Source: Bacillus tuaregi
GTDB lineage: Bacteria > Bacillota > Bacilli > Bacillales > Cytobacillaceae
Reading direction: 5' to 3'
DNA length: 64,000 nt
NCBI RefSeq assembly: GCF_900104575.1
Contig: NZ_LT629731.1
Span: forward strand, 2,306,689-2,370,688
Shown: positions 16,119 to 24,828 of the stretch, in pieces
Layout: every line of letters begins with the position of its first letter
Position numbering within the stretch: the first letter of the stretch is position 1
The notes under the pieces: model-generated
The model's input: only the letters and a program-made list of their open reading frames with translations
Told to the model about the DNA's origin: nothing
Database searches by the model: none
Made by a program: the position numbers and the translations under genes

Positions 16119-18863
16119 CTAGCTTTGGAGCCATTCTGTTGCTTGTGTTACCGGCAATGGTCGGCTGTAAAAATAACCTTGGACCTCGTCGCAATGATGC
16201 ATATGCAGACATTCTAATTGTGCCTTCGTTTCTACACCTTCCGCAATCACCTGTTTATTTAATAGATGCGCCATGTTAATGATGGCTGCGACAACCGTAA
16301 GCATTTGCTCATTTTTATCGATATCATCAATTAAGGATTTATCAATTTTAATGAAATGAACCGGTAATTTATTTAAGTGATTAAAGGAGGAATAACCTTT
16401 TCCAAAGTCATCCAATGAAAGCTTTAGTCCTATTGATTTTAATTCTTCTAAGATAGAGATGACCTGATTAATGTCCAATACTGCCATGGACTCGGTTAAT
16501 TCTAAATTAATGAACTGCGGATCGATGTTGGTTTCGTTAAGGATGGTTTTTATCGTAGAAATAAAATCACTTTGTAAAAACTGGCGGACCGATAAATTAA
16601 CACAAACGATAATAGGCTCATATCCGGCATCCTGCCAGGCTTTGTTCTGTCTACATGCTTCTCGAAGGACCCAATTGCCGATTGCCACAATCGCATCGGT
16701 TTCTTCGGCGATAGGAATAAATTCTGCAGGCGATATCATTCCTTCCTCTGAATCATTCCAACGCAGCAGTGCCTCAAAACCGACTAATGTATTTGTATGG
16801 ATATTCATTTTTGGCTGATAGTACAGCTCGAATTCTTCATTATATAATGCTCTCATCATTTTTGTTTCGAGTAAAGCCCTACGATCGTTATTTTTGTCTA
16901 ACTCGTCATAATAGAATTGGAAATCATTTTTTCCTTTATGTTTGGCCTCGTACATCGCTAAATCAGCGTGTTTAATTAATTGGTCCGGATGACTGCCATC
17001 GTCTGGATATAAGCTGATTCCAATACTAGAGGTTACATAAATTTCGTGTGTATACAGCTTAAATGGATAGCTCAGCACATCCATGATCCTTTCTGCCACC
17101 TGGGTGGCTTCCAGTTTAGATGACTGATTTAATAAAATAATAAATTCATCCCCTCCCTGTCGAGAAAGAATATCATCCTTTGACAGGCAGCTTTGCAATC
17201 TAGTAGCCACCGAAATTAATAATAAGTCCCCCATTTCATGACCTAAGGTATCATTAACTGGCTTAAACCGATCTAAATCAATAAAGAAAACGGCAAGGGT
17301 TTGTTTCTCCCTTTCTGCGTTTTGAATCGCTTCTTGAAAGCTTTTATTAAAATAATTCCGATTGGGCAAGCCTGTAAGCGGGTCATGGTAAGCCATACGC
17401 TTTATTAGTTCTTCTGATTTTTTTTGTTCGGTTATATCACGAAAAAAGACCTGCACCTGTTTTTTTCCATTAGTGCTAATCGGGATTCCCATGATTTCAA
17501 CATCAATGACCCTCTGATCGAGCCTTGTCATTTTTTCTTCTAATACTGGTACATGTTTATTCTCTCGCTTCATTTTTCTCCAGCGTTCCCTAACGATGGA
17601 ATGAAAATCAGGATGGATAAAATCCAAAATACTTTTTCCGAGAATATCTGAGGCGCTCTTACCTCCAAGAGCCTGAATTCCTGCGGGATTGATGTAAATC
17701 ATTTCACCAAAATTATGGATGGCGATGGGAAACGGAGAAAATTCAGCAAGTCTTCGGTACCTCTTTTCACTTTCAATCAATTCGTGCTCCAGCTTTTTGC
17801 GGTTGGAGATATCTCGAAAGTAAATTGATAAGCCACTATCCGAGGGAAATGTCCGAACTTCCAGCCATTCGCCTGTTGTCTTGAAATAGTGTTCAAATTC
17901 AACTGTTTCATTTTGTTTTATTTTTTCTAAATAATTTGCAAATAATGTGTTATTTACATTCGGGAAGGTACTGAAAAAGGGTCTTCCAAATAGCCTTTTT
18001 GATTGCATTCCTAGTAACTCGTTGGCTTTTTTATTAATATGAATGATGTTCCATTGCTGATCCAATGAAACAAATCCATCCGTAATTTCATCAAAATTTC
18101 TTTGAAATTGATAGGTGTGAACTAATAGTTTTTGATCGTGAACAGCACTTCCAATTAGAAAACCAACAATAGAAAGAATCACAAACAAAATACAAAGGCT
18201 GATCAGCACTTCATTCATAATCAACCCCTTTGGCTTTGTGAATGGGATTTCTTGTATCACAGCAGCCTTCATGGCAATATCATGCATGCCCCATATTCCC
18301 ATACTTAACAGGAGTATGCTGCCAAGGAACTTCATGGCAAATTGCTTACGGTGATTATGTGAAAGTGTATGGGCTAAATAAAAGGCAAGGATGGAAAAGC
18401 CAATAGATGCCATGATGGATAATAAAACATAAAGCCTATGGTAGGAAATGGATGCTCCTCTAATTGCAGTCATTCCTACAAGATGCATCATACTGATACT
18501 AATTCCCATCATGACTCCACCCAGTACCAGATACACCCATTTCCCTTTTATTGATTTTTGAAATATCCAAAGGCCGATGGAAGATCCTAGGATGCCAAGG
18601 AGAGCTGAGATGAGCACTCGTGAAAGCTGATAGGTATAGAGGGGATGTGTATCGTCAGCCAATATTCCGACAAAATGCATACCCCAAATACCTAATCCCA
18701 TATAGATACCGCCGACAACCAGCCAAAAGACTTGCTTCCAACCTGTAGAGGAACGAACTTTTCCAATACATTTTAATGTAATATAGGATGCTAGTACCGC
18801 TAGCATATATGAGACGAATATTAAAAAAGAATGTTCATTGGTAAGCTGATGCATGTCTGCCAC
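16119..18863 (-). CDS. MHYT-PAS-PAS-GGDEF-EAL cyclic-di-GMP signalling protein
   Basis: This is a 914-residue membrane protein. Residues about 10-260 form a seven-helix MHYT sensor with three M-H repeats (MHFVG, MHLVG, MHDIA), thought to bind copper or a gas. Two PAS domains follow (about 265-500). A diguanylate cyclase domain has an intact GGDEF (RQGGDEFIILL). A phosphodiesterase EAL domain has intact motifs (FEALLRW, NLSVRQF, ELTES, DDFGKGYSS, IAEGVE). Both catalytic sites look competent, so the protein could make or degrade c-di-GMP. GTG 18863 follows AAGGAG; an ATG three codons on is an alternative. A terminator is not obvious. Confidence 0.93.
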   Translation of the reverse strand: MADMHQLTNEHSFLIFVSYMLAVLASYITLKCIGKVRSSTGWKQVFWLVVGGIYMGLGIWGMHFVGILADDTHPLYTYQLSRVLISALLGILGSSIGLWIFQKSIKGKWVYLVLGGVMMGISISMMHLVGMTAIRGASISYHRLYVLLSIMASIGFSILAFYLAHTLSHNHRKQFAMKFLGSILLLSMGIWGMHDIAMKAAVIQEIPFTKPKGLIMNEVLISLCILFVILSIVGFLIGSAVHDQKLLVHTYQFQRNFDEITDGFVSLDQQWNIIHINKKANELLGMQSKRLFGRPFFSTFPNVNNTLFANYLEKIKQNETVEFEHYFKTTGEWLEVRTFPSDSGLSIYFRDISNRKKLEHELIESEKRYRRLAEFSPFPIAIHNFGEMIYINPAGIQALGGKSASDILGKSILDFIHPDFHSIVRERWRKMKRENKHVPVLEEKMTRLDQRVIDVEIMGIPISTNGKKQVQVFFRDITEQKKSEELIKRMAYHDPLTGLPNRNYFNKSFQEAIQNAEREKQTLAVFFIDLDRFKPVNDTLGHEMGDLLLISVATRLQSCLSKDDILSRQGGDEFIILLNQSSKLEATQVAERIMDVLSYPFKLYTHEIYVTSSIGISLYPDDGSHPDQLIKHADLAMYEAKHKGKNDFQFYYDELDKNNDRRALLETKMMRALYNEEFELYYQPKMNIHTNTLVGFEALLRWNDSEEGMISPAEFIPIAEETDAIVAIGNWVLREACRQNKAWQDAGYEPIIVCVNLSVRQFLQSDFISTIKTILNETNIDPQFINLELTESMAVLDINQVISILEELKSIGLKLSLDDFGKGYSSFNHLNKLPVHFIKIDKSLIDDIDKNEQMLTVVAAIINMAHLLNKQVIAEGVETKAQLECLHMHHCDEVQGYFYSRPLPVTQATEWLQS

Positions 18864-18984
18864 CTCTATTCACTCCTTCCTCCCCGTAATGATTTTCCAT
18901 TATTATCTGTATCATAACCTTGTTCCTATTCGTTAAAAGTAGAAAAGGAAGCTGATTTTCATAGAAATTGGAGCTGTTTTGGCT

Positions 18985-19024
18985 CATAAAAAAAGGAAGC
19001 AAAGAGGCCGTTCCTCTGCTTCCT
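18985..19024 (-). terminator. Terminator after the universal stress protein gene
   Basis: AGGAAGC-GAGG and CCTC-GCTTCCT arms are followed by TTTTTTT on the minus strand. The hairpin begins at the stop codon of the stress protein. Confidence 0.8.
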
Positions 19025-19448
19025 ATTTGACAATTAACACGGGGCAATGAGACAACTGTGTGACTCTTTGACTGACACTGCCTAGCATGATGCCTTTAAT
19101 GCCTCCCAATCCTCTGCTTCCCATGACAATCAATTGGTAATTTCCTTCCTCAGCCATTTTCACAATGAGCGTAGATGGTTCTCCAATTACATAGTATGTC
19201 TCAATTTCTACACCATAGTCTTCTGCAAGTGCTTTGGCGTGATTAAAAAGCTTATCCGCTTCTTTTTTCATTTCACTGTACATTTCATCTACAACCTCTG
19301 ATGACATGGTTTCGTAAATGGTGATATTTTTTTTAACATGCATGACAGTAACCTTCGAATAACGCTCATTTGCAAATTTCAAAGCGGACTTTAATGCTTT
19401 TTCACTTTGTTCCGAGCCATCTATCGCCACTAGTATTCGATTATACAA
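19023..19448 (-). CDS. Universal stress protein (UspA family)
   Basis: A cytosolic nucleotide-binding stress protein of about 141 residues with the Usp fold: ILVAIDGSEQSEKALKSAL at the N-terminus and the ATP-binding signature GSRGLGGIKGIMLGSVSQRV near the end, followed by CPVLIVK. The best start is TTG 19448, which has GGAGG seven bases upstream. A paralog lies at 48333-48761. No target is implied by its neighbours. Confidence 0.9.
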   Translation of the reverse strand: MYNRILVAIDGSEQSEKALKSALKFANERYSKVTVMHVKKNITIYETMSSEVVDEMYSEMKKEADKLFNHAKALAEDYGVEIETYYVIGEPSTLIVKMAEEGNYQLIVMGSRGLGGIKGIMLGSVSQRVTQLSHCPVLIVK

Positions 19449-19671
19449 TGTAAAAACCTCCAAAAATCAACATAATACTATTATACTATCAAAGCTAAAC
19501 GATAAGTGATAATAGAAAATAGTACGATATCGTGAAATTATTCGTATTTTCATATTGTTAAAAGAAGAAAAATAAAACAAAAATACTCCAATTGGTGAAA
19601 ACAGGAAGAATTTTTTAGCTACACTTGTTAAAAATAATTTTGTTTGGCCAAATACTTTTAGGAGGAATTAG

Positions 19672-20238
19672 ATGATGATGAATCGTTTTGGAGCCCACGA
19701 ATTTTTAGAAACACAAGAGTTAGTAAGATCACAAGCAGCCAATATTGAATTACATGCTGTATGTGCTTCGATGACGAATGATCAGGAATTAAAAACAATT
19801 CTCTATCGCCATATTCAAGGAATGGAGCAATCCTATCATCAAGCAGTTCATTTATTGCAAAATAAAGGGATTAGTATGAATCCATCTACCTATGGGATGC
19901 AAATTCAGAATCAGCCTCAAATAGGCTTGAATAACCCTGCGATGAATCCGCCGAACCCGCAAGCCCAGAAACTATCTGATATGACGATTTCAACTATTAT
20001 TTTAAATTCTCATAAGGCTGGTTCAATTTTTGGCATGCAATGGGCAAATGAATGCGGTGATCCTCAGCTACGCCAGCTCCACATTACTTGCGCTGTAAAC
20101 TGTAATAATATGGCTTATGAGATTTGGCAGTACATGAACAGAAAGGGTTATTATCAAGTGCCGCAATTAGCTGATCATACCATGCAAACGATGAATCAGG
20201 CATTCAATACAACTATGCCGAATCAACAATATCAATAA
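19672..20238 (+). CDS. Spore coat protein, CotF family
   Basis: A 188-residue coat F-domain protein of the ferritin-like helical type (FGAHEFLETQELVRSQAANI, then ILYRHIQGMEQSYHQAV), with a Gln/Asn/Pro-rich linker at about residues 70-105 and the second helical half QKLSDMTISTIILNSHKAG. These are spore coat components or closely related proteins. AGGAGG stands before a triple ATG at 19672. The sporulation promoter was not identified. A strong terminator follows. Confidence 0.88.
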   Translation: MMMNRFGAHEFLETQELVRSQAANIELHAVCASMTNDQELKTILYRHIQGMEQSYHQAVHLLQNKGISMNPSTYGMQIQNQPQIGLNNPAMNPPNPQAQKLSDMTISTIILNSHKAGSIFGMQWANECGDPQLRQLHITCAVNCNNMAYEIWQYMNRKGYYQVPQLADHTMQTMNQAFNTTMPNQQYQ

Positions 20239-20240
20239 AT

Positions 20241-20278
20241 GCATAAAAAAGAAGGGGTTATCCCCTTCTTTTTTATGC
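20241..20278 (+). terminator. Terminator after the CotF-like gene
   Basis: A 17-bp stem formed by GCATAAAAAAGAAGGGG and its complement, with a T run on either strand; it may also act on the converging SASP gene. Confidence 0.88.
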
Positions 20279-20350
20279 AAAAACATCCTCCTAAGCAATG
20301 GTTACATCCTGATGTTGGATTCACCATATACATTTAGGGGGTTACTCTTG

Positions 20351-20968
20351 CTAGAATAAAGTATTAAAGCTCTGACCTTGTGCCGATTGAGCGTTCTGCT
20401 GTCTTACCTCTTGAGTGTTTGTATTCGAGAATCCCGGCTGGAAGGCAGCCTGTGGTCCACTGAATTGCCCCATCCCTCCGCCATACTGTTGAAAGCCAGA
20501 AGATTGCTGATAACCACTGCCACTTTGTGCCGATTGAGCGTTCTGCTGTCTTACCTCTTGAGCATTTGTATTCGAGAATCCCGGCTGGAAGGCAGCCTGT
20601 GGTCCACTGAATTGCCCCATCCCTCCGCCATACTGTTGAAAGCCAGAAGATTGCTGATAACCACTGCCGCCTTGTGCCGATTGAGCGTTCTGCTGTCTTA
20701 CTTCTTGGGCATTTGTATTGGAGAACCCAGGCTGAAAAGCAGGGTGTGCTCCGCTAAATTGATTAAAGCTACTACCAGCTGATTGCTGACCTATTTGTTG
20801 GAATTGGTTACCTCCGCTCTGGTTTTGAGCAGATTGAGCATTTTGTTGTCTTACTTCCTGGACATTTGTGTTCGAGAATCCAGGTTGGAAAACTGCGTGT
20901 GAGCCACTGTATTGAGTGTTTGACTGCTGAAATGGTTGTTGATTACTTTGGTTGAATTGATTAAACAT
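20351..20968 (-). CDS. sspE: Enlarged gamma-type small acid-soluble spore protein
   Basis: Four copies of the gamma-SASP motif (FSNTNAQEVRQQNAQSAQ and variants) are separated by Gly/Gln-rich spacers (YQQSSGFQQYGGGMGQF). Gamma-type SASPs are abundant core proteins degraded at germination to supply amino acids; the motif carries GPR protease cleavage sites. The classical protein is about 84 residues with two repeats; this one is 205 with four. The ATG is preceded by AGGAGG. At DNA level the repeats are nearly identical, showing recent tandem duplication. I see a possible but not convincing sigma-G promoter upstream. Confidence 0.88.
   Translation of the reverse strand: MFNQFNQSNQQPFQQSNTQYSGSHAVFQPGFSNTNVQEVRQQNAQSAQNQSGGNQFQQIGQQSAGSSFNQFSGAHPAFQPGFSNTNAQEVRQQNAQSAQGGSGYQQSSGFQQYGGGMGQFSGPQAAFQPGFSNTNAQEVRQQNAQSAQSGSGYQQSSGFQQYGGGMGQFSGPQAAFQPGFSNTNTQEVRQQNAQSAQGQSFNTLF
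20379..20825 (-). repeat. Tandem 147-bp coding repeat in the gamma-SASP gene
   Basis: Units begin at 20379, 20526 and 20673, each 147 bp (49 codons) apart, with a diverged 153-bp spacing to the next at 20826. The first two units differ at only a few positions over their full length. The period is a codon multiple, so copy-number changes keep the frame. Confidence 0.85.
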
Positions 20969-21120
20969 ATTAACAACACCTCCTAGGTAAATTATTAGCC
21001 ATTGATTGTTAGATTATTTAAGATTTCTAACTTTAGTTAGATGTTGATTATATTCCTTATTCTTAAAAAAATAGGCTATATTAAAGTAAAATTAATAATT
21101 AAGTACACTTTACTATTTTC

Positions 21121-22158
21121 TTACTGCTGTTTTTTTTGTAAATAGCGATTGTCGTGCATAAACATTTTCCAAAAGTATATGAATCCGGGAAACAGGATGG
21201 CGAATCCTGCTATGTATGAAGCAAAGATGGCACGGAAGGAATTAGGATCTGTGAAACCTGATTCGATTGTGACATGTGGATAGACCATATAAGGTAAATG
21301 TGCACGTCCATAAACTAAACTTGCTAATAAATATTGGAGTGTTACGGCAATGACAGCAACCCTGGGCATACCCATTTCATTATTTTTTGAAAAATGAGGC
21401 AGGTACAGTGCCGCACCGGCAATAACAAAACAAATGACGGAAAGGATTAAATAAGGCAAATCATCCATCATTTTTATGTATATCCAATTTGCCTCTTGTT
21501 TTAATGTCAGCATGATGAGAAAAGCCATTACGAGAGAAATCGGTCCTGTTATCATGGCATCCTTACGATACACTCGATAAGCCTCTATCTCACCTGATAC
21601 CTTAGAATAATCAGAAAGCAGCAAGGAAGATAAAAACAATGTGCTGCTGATGGCGAATCCGATGAAGGCATACTCATTTGGACTGGTGAACAATTTTCCT
21701 AAATCCAGCGTTTGGATGTTCCCTTCAAAAACAACAAAATTCCCGTGTGTGATTGGCAGTACGCTAATTAATAAAGCGGGTAATAGTATCCCGGCAATCC
21801 CAGAAATATAGGTGAGGATTTTCTTATATTCTTCGGCAATATGTGAAAATACGAGAAAAGCACTCCTCAATGCCAATAATAGGAGAATAATGCTTCCCGG
21901 AATGAGTAGAATGGTTCCAAGTGTGTAGGCTGCACCGGGAAACATGCTGTATACGGCAACGACGAGAGCGACGATAAATGTGTTGGTAACCTCCCATGTC
22001 GGGGATAAATATCGATTGGCAATATTTGTTGCACCGGTTTTGGTCCGATTAATATAGACCATCGACCAAAAACCGGCGCCAAAATCCATCGTTGCCATAA
22101 CCGAATAAATAAACACAAACCCCCACAGGACAATACTGGCAATGATAGCATCTGACAC
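21121..22158 (-). CDS. ythB: Cytochrome bd-type oxidase subunit II (YthB-like)
   Basis: Subunit II of a bd-type terminal quinol oxidase, 345 residues, eight or more helices, with the conserved MATMDFGAGFW and the SPTWEVTNTF segment. It pairs with subunit I encoded 14 nt upstream. Length and style match B. subtilis YthB rather than the longer classical CydB. Translation starts at GTG 22158, with AAGGAG nine bases upstream. Confidence 0.9.
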   Translation of the reverse strand: MSDAIIASIVLWGFVFIYSVMATMDFGAGFWSMVYINRTKTGATNIANRYLSPTWEVTNTFIVALVVAVYSMFPGAAYTLGTILLIPGSIILLLLALRSAFLVFSHIAEEYKKILTYISGIAGILLPALLISVLPITHGNFVVFEGNIQTLDLGKLFTSPNEYAFIGFAISSTLFLSSLLLSDYSKVSGEIEAYRVYRKDAMITGPISLVMAFLIMLTLKQEANWIYIKMMDDLPYLILSVICFVIAGAALYLPHFSKNNEMGMPRVAVIAVTLQYLLASLVYGRAHLPYMVYPHVTIESGFTDPNSFRAIFASYIAGFAILFPGFIYFWKMFMHDNRYLQKKQQ

Positions 22159-22172
22159 GAAATTTCTCTCCT

Positions 22173-23534
22173 TTACGAGTTCGTACTAAATTGCGGAACA
22201 CCTTTCGCTTCAGCTCGATGTAAATCATCTTCAACTTTATTTCTTTTAAAATAATATAGCAGGACAAATAAGACTGCTGCAGCCAAAATAACATAGACAA
22301 TGATAAAAAACGTAAAGAGAACGCCAAGATTTCCTGCTGTCGTGGCAGAATCCGCAGTCGAAAGAATACGGTAAATGGTCCAAGGCTGTCTGCCGGTACA
22401 GGCAAAAATCCAGCCGCTTTCAATTGCAAGGACGGATAACGGTCCAGATAGGACTAAGAGCCACATAAGCGGATTTGGAAAGTGCGGCTTTTTCAGCCAT
22501 TTGTGCCAGAAGAGAGTGAAACCTGCAAGCAGGATAAGGAGCGAGCCAATTCCAACCATGACATTGAATAAAGTATGAATAAACAATGGTGGCCACCATT
22601 CCTCTGGAAAATCATTTAACCCGATAACCTTTGTATCAAAGCTATTACCTGCAAGAAAGCTCAAGGCCCAAGGAATTTCAATCGCCCATTTCACTTCCTG
22701 TGTTTCCCTATCTGTAAACCCGCCTATTGCTAGTGGCGCATGCGTCTGCGTCTCAAATAATCCTTCTGCAGCAGCCAACTTTTCGGGCTGATACTCATGT
22801 AGATACTGTGCTGACGTATGTCCGTTTAACGCGGTTAGTAAAGAGAATACGCCGCCAATGATAAGGCTAAGCAGCAACGCTTTTTTGTGGAATAGATAAA
22901 GCTTTGAACCCGCTGTATTTTTTAACATTTTAAAGGCTGCAATAGAAGCAACAACAAATGCACCGGTTGTGTAAGCTGACAGCGCTACGTGTCCTGCTGT
23001 AACAATGAAGCTTGGATTAAAGAATGCTTTCCATGGATCGACATCTGTGATTTCCCCATTCACGATTCGAAAGCCGGCCGGTGTTCCTTCAAAAGCATGT
23101 ACATTGGTAATGAGTACTGCTGAGCCAAGAGCACCAATAGCCACTAGCGTGAGACTGACAATTCTCATCCACGGAGGAATTCTGTCTGCCGCATACACAT
23201 AAATGGACATAAATAGAGCTTCAATGAAAAAAGCATAGATTTCAATCTGGAAAGGTAGTGCCATTACCCTGCCAATCACCTCCATAAATCCCGGCCATAG
23301 CAAGGACAGTTGCACTCCAGCAATAGTGCCTGTTGGAATACCAACGCCAAGCAATACAGCGAAAGCCTTGGTCCAGCGTTTAGCCATTACAGCATATTGG
23401 AAGTCTTTTGTCTTCTGATACATTAATTCAGCCATTAATATCATAAATGGCAGTCCTACACCAATCGTTGCAAAAATAATATGAAAAGCCATGGTTGTTC
23501 CAAACATGGACCGTGCAATTACTAGGTCATCCAT
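22173..23534 (-). CDS. ythA: Cytochrome bd-type oxidase subunit I (YthA-like)
   Basis: Subunit I carries the heme b and d sites and oxidises quinol. The 453-residue protein has the conserved N-terminus (ARSMFGTTMAFHIIFATIGVG with an axial His), the glutamates in FQIEIYAFFIEALFMSIY, and the quinol-region GRQPWTIY. It has a short Q-loop, as in YthA. No cydCD assembly genes are nearby. A weak Rex-like site lies upstream at 23562-23579, which would suit induction under low oxygen. Confidence 0.92.
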   Translation of the reverse strand: MDDLVIARSMFGTTMAFHIIFATIGVGLPFMILMAELMYQKTKDFQYAVMAKRWTKAFAVLLGVGIPTGTIAGVQLSLLWPGFMEVIGRVMALPFQIEIYAFFIEALFMSIYVYAADRIPPWMRIVSLTLVAIGALGSAVLITNVHAFEGTPAGFRIVNGEITDVDPWKAFFNPSFIVTAGHVALSAYTTGAFVVASIAAFKMLKNTAGSKLYLFHKKALLLSLIIGGVFSLLTALNGHTSAQYLHEYQPEKLAAAEGLFETQTHAPLAIGGFTDRETQEVKWAIEIPWALSFLAGNSFDTKVIGLNDFPEEWWPPLFIHTLFNVMVGIGSLLILLAGFTLFWHKWLKKPHFPNPLMWLLVLSGPLSVLAIESGWIFACTGRQPWTIYRILSTADSATTAGNLGVLFTFFIIVYVILAAAVLFVLLYYFKRNKVEDDLHRAEAKGVPQFSTNS

Positions 23535-23561
23535 CCCATTCTTCCCTTTCCTTTTATAATC

Positions 23562-23579
23562 TTGTGATAGTATTTACAT
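23562..23579. promoter_or_regulatory. Weak Rex-like site before the bd oxidase
   Basis: TTGTGATAGTATTTACAT matches the first half of the Rex consensus TTGTGA-N6-TCACAA fully and the second half at four of six positions. It lies 28 nt before ythA. Suggestive only. Confidence 0.3.
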
Positions 23580-23620
23580 GTTATAAGGAAATTATTGATA
23601 TTAGTTCCAAGTTTTGATAC

Positions 23621-23656
23621 AACAAAAAAGCCAATCACCATTTAGGTAATTAGCTT
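23621..23656 (-). terminator. Terminator after the proline iminopeptidase gene
   Basis: A 12-bp stem with two G-U pairs (AAGCTAATTACC with GGTGATTGGCTT on the minus strand) is followed by TTTTTTG. Confidence 0.8.
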
Positions 23657-23691
23657 CCTTCTAATACTTGTATAGCAAATGGTAGGATTAC

Positions 23692-24561
23692 TTAATCCTG
23701 TTCCTTCAAAAAACTATCGATGACTGAAACATATTCCTCCTGTTCTTCCAGATAGGCCATATGTGCACTCTTTTCAAAAACATGGAATTTTGCGTTTGGT
23801 GTCAATGAGCTAAAATATTCAGTAGATGCTGGTGTAGCCTCATCGTAGCGGCCGCAGGTATATAATGTTGGGATAAGGATGTCCTTTAGTTGAGCTGTAC
23901 AATCAAAATCTTTTAAATTACCAGTCACATAAAACTCGGATGGTCCCCACATGATCTCATATATCTTAGGATTTTTATATTTTACTCCTGTTTTAAGAAA
24001 CTCAGGATAGGGTTGCATCCGGCAGACAAAGTGTGAATTAAAAACTCTTGTTGCTGCCTTGTATTCTTCGGAGTCTGTCATTCGATTTTCTTCACACGTT
24101 GATAGGGTCTGTTGGACATCAAGTGGAAGCTTTTTTCTATTTTCCACCTGATTTTTTGCCCACAATGGCGCACTTAAACATGGGCTTGAAAAAATGATAC
24201 TCTTTACACTATCCGGATGTGAGAGGTAATAGGCAGCTGCTAACGTTGTCCCCCACGAGTGACCCAGAAGATGGAATTCATCGAGGGATAAAGCATTACG
24301 TATCTGTTCCAACTCCTCTACAAATCGCTCAAGCCTCCATAATGATGCGTCATCAGGCCGTTCTGATTTTCCGCATCCTAATTGATCATAAAAGATGACA
24401 GGACGTTGTTCTGCCAGTATTCTTAAACCCTGTAAGGAATAATGGGAAGAACCAGGTCCGCCATGCAAGATGACAACAGGAGTGTTTTGCTTCGAGCTGC
24501 CATGTATTTGATACCATATCTTCCCCCCTGTTACCTCAATGAATCCATCTCTTATTGACAT
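23692..24561 (-). CDS. Proline iminopeptidase-family alpha/beta hydrolase
   Basis: A 289-residue S33-type hydrolase. The oxyanion region is ILHGGPGSSHYS, followed by IFYDQLGCGKSERP and the nucleophile elbow GHSWGTTLAAAYY. A catalytic Asp (GRYDEATP) and His (KSAHMAYLEE) appear near the end. Such enzymes release N-terminal proline from peptides, though close relatives hydrolyse other amides. The start has AAGGAGGAG upstream. It stands alone between the oxidase operon and a divergent antiporter gene. Confidence 0.88.
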   Translation of the reverse strand: MSIRDGFIEVTGGKIWYQIHGSSKQNTPVVILHGGPGSSHYSLQGLRILAEQRPVIFYDQLGCGKSERPDDASLWRLERFVEELEQIRNALSLDEFHLLGHSWGTTLAAAYYLSHPDSVKSIIFSSPCLSAPLWAKNQVENRKKLPLDVQQTLSTCEENRMTDSEEYKAATRVFNSHFVCRMQPYPEFLKTGVKYKNPKIYEIMWGPSEFYVTGNLKDFDCTAQLKDILIPTLYTCGRYDEATPASTEYFSSLTPNAKFHVFEKSAHMAYLEEQEEYVSVIDSFLKEQD

Positions 24562-24828
24562 TCCTACTCCTCCTTGCTTCTATTTATCTTACTTTTATTA
24601 TTGTTCAAATAAAAAGAAATTGGAAGTGACATGATGGTTTTCACTCGATAAACTTGACAAAATTATGTCTAGAAACAGAACAGGACTCCCCATTTAGACT
24701 AATCTATAGAAATTGTAATTGTATTTTACTCATGGATATTTAAATCTGTAATAATGCTCTTACACATATGGCAATACTAACAGAGTAATTTGAATTGATA
24801 GTGTTTCCATTATCTAGGGGGAGAAATT

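Noticed and set aside
20378-20782. Long plus-strand open frame opposite the gamma-SASP gene
   Set aside because: It is an antisense shadow of the repetitive minus-strand gene and has no ribosome site; its repeat units simply mirror the SASP units.
20379-20825. Tandem direct repeats that could suggest a CRISPR array
   Set aside because: The period is 147 bp, the units are coding and nearly identical along their whole length; there are no short repeats with unique spacers.
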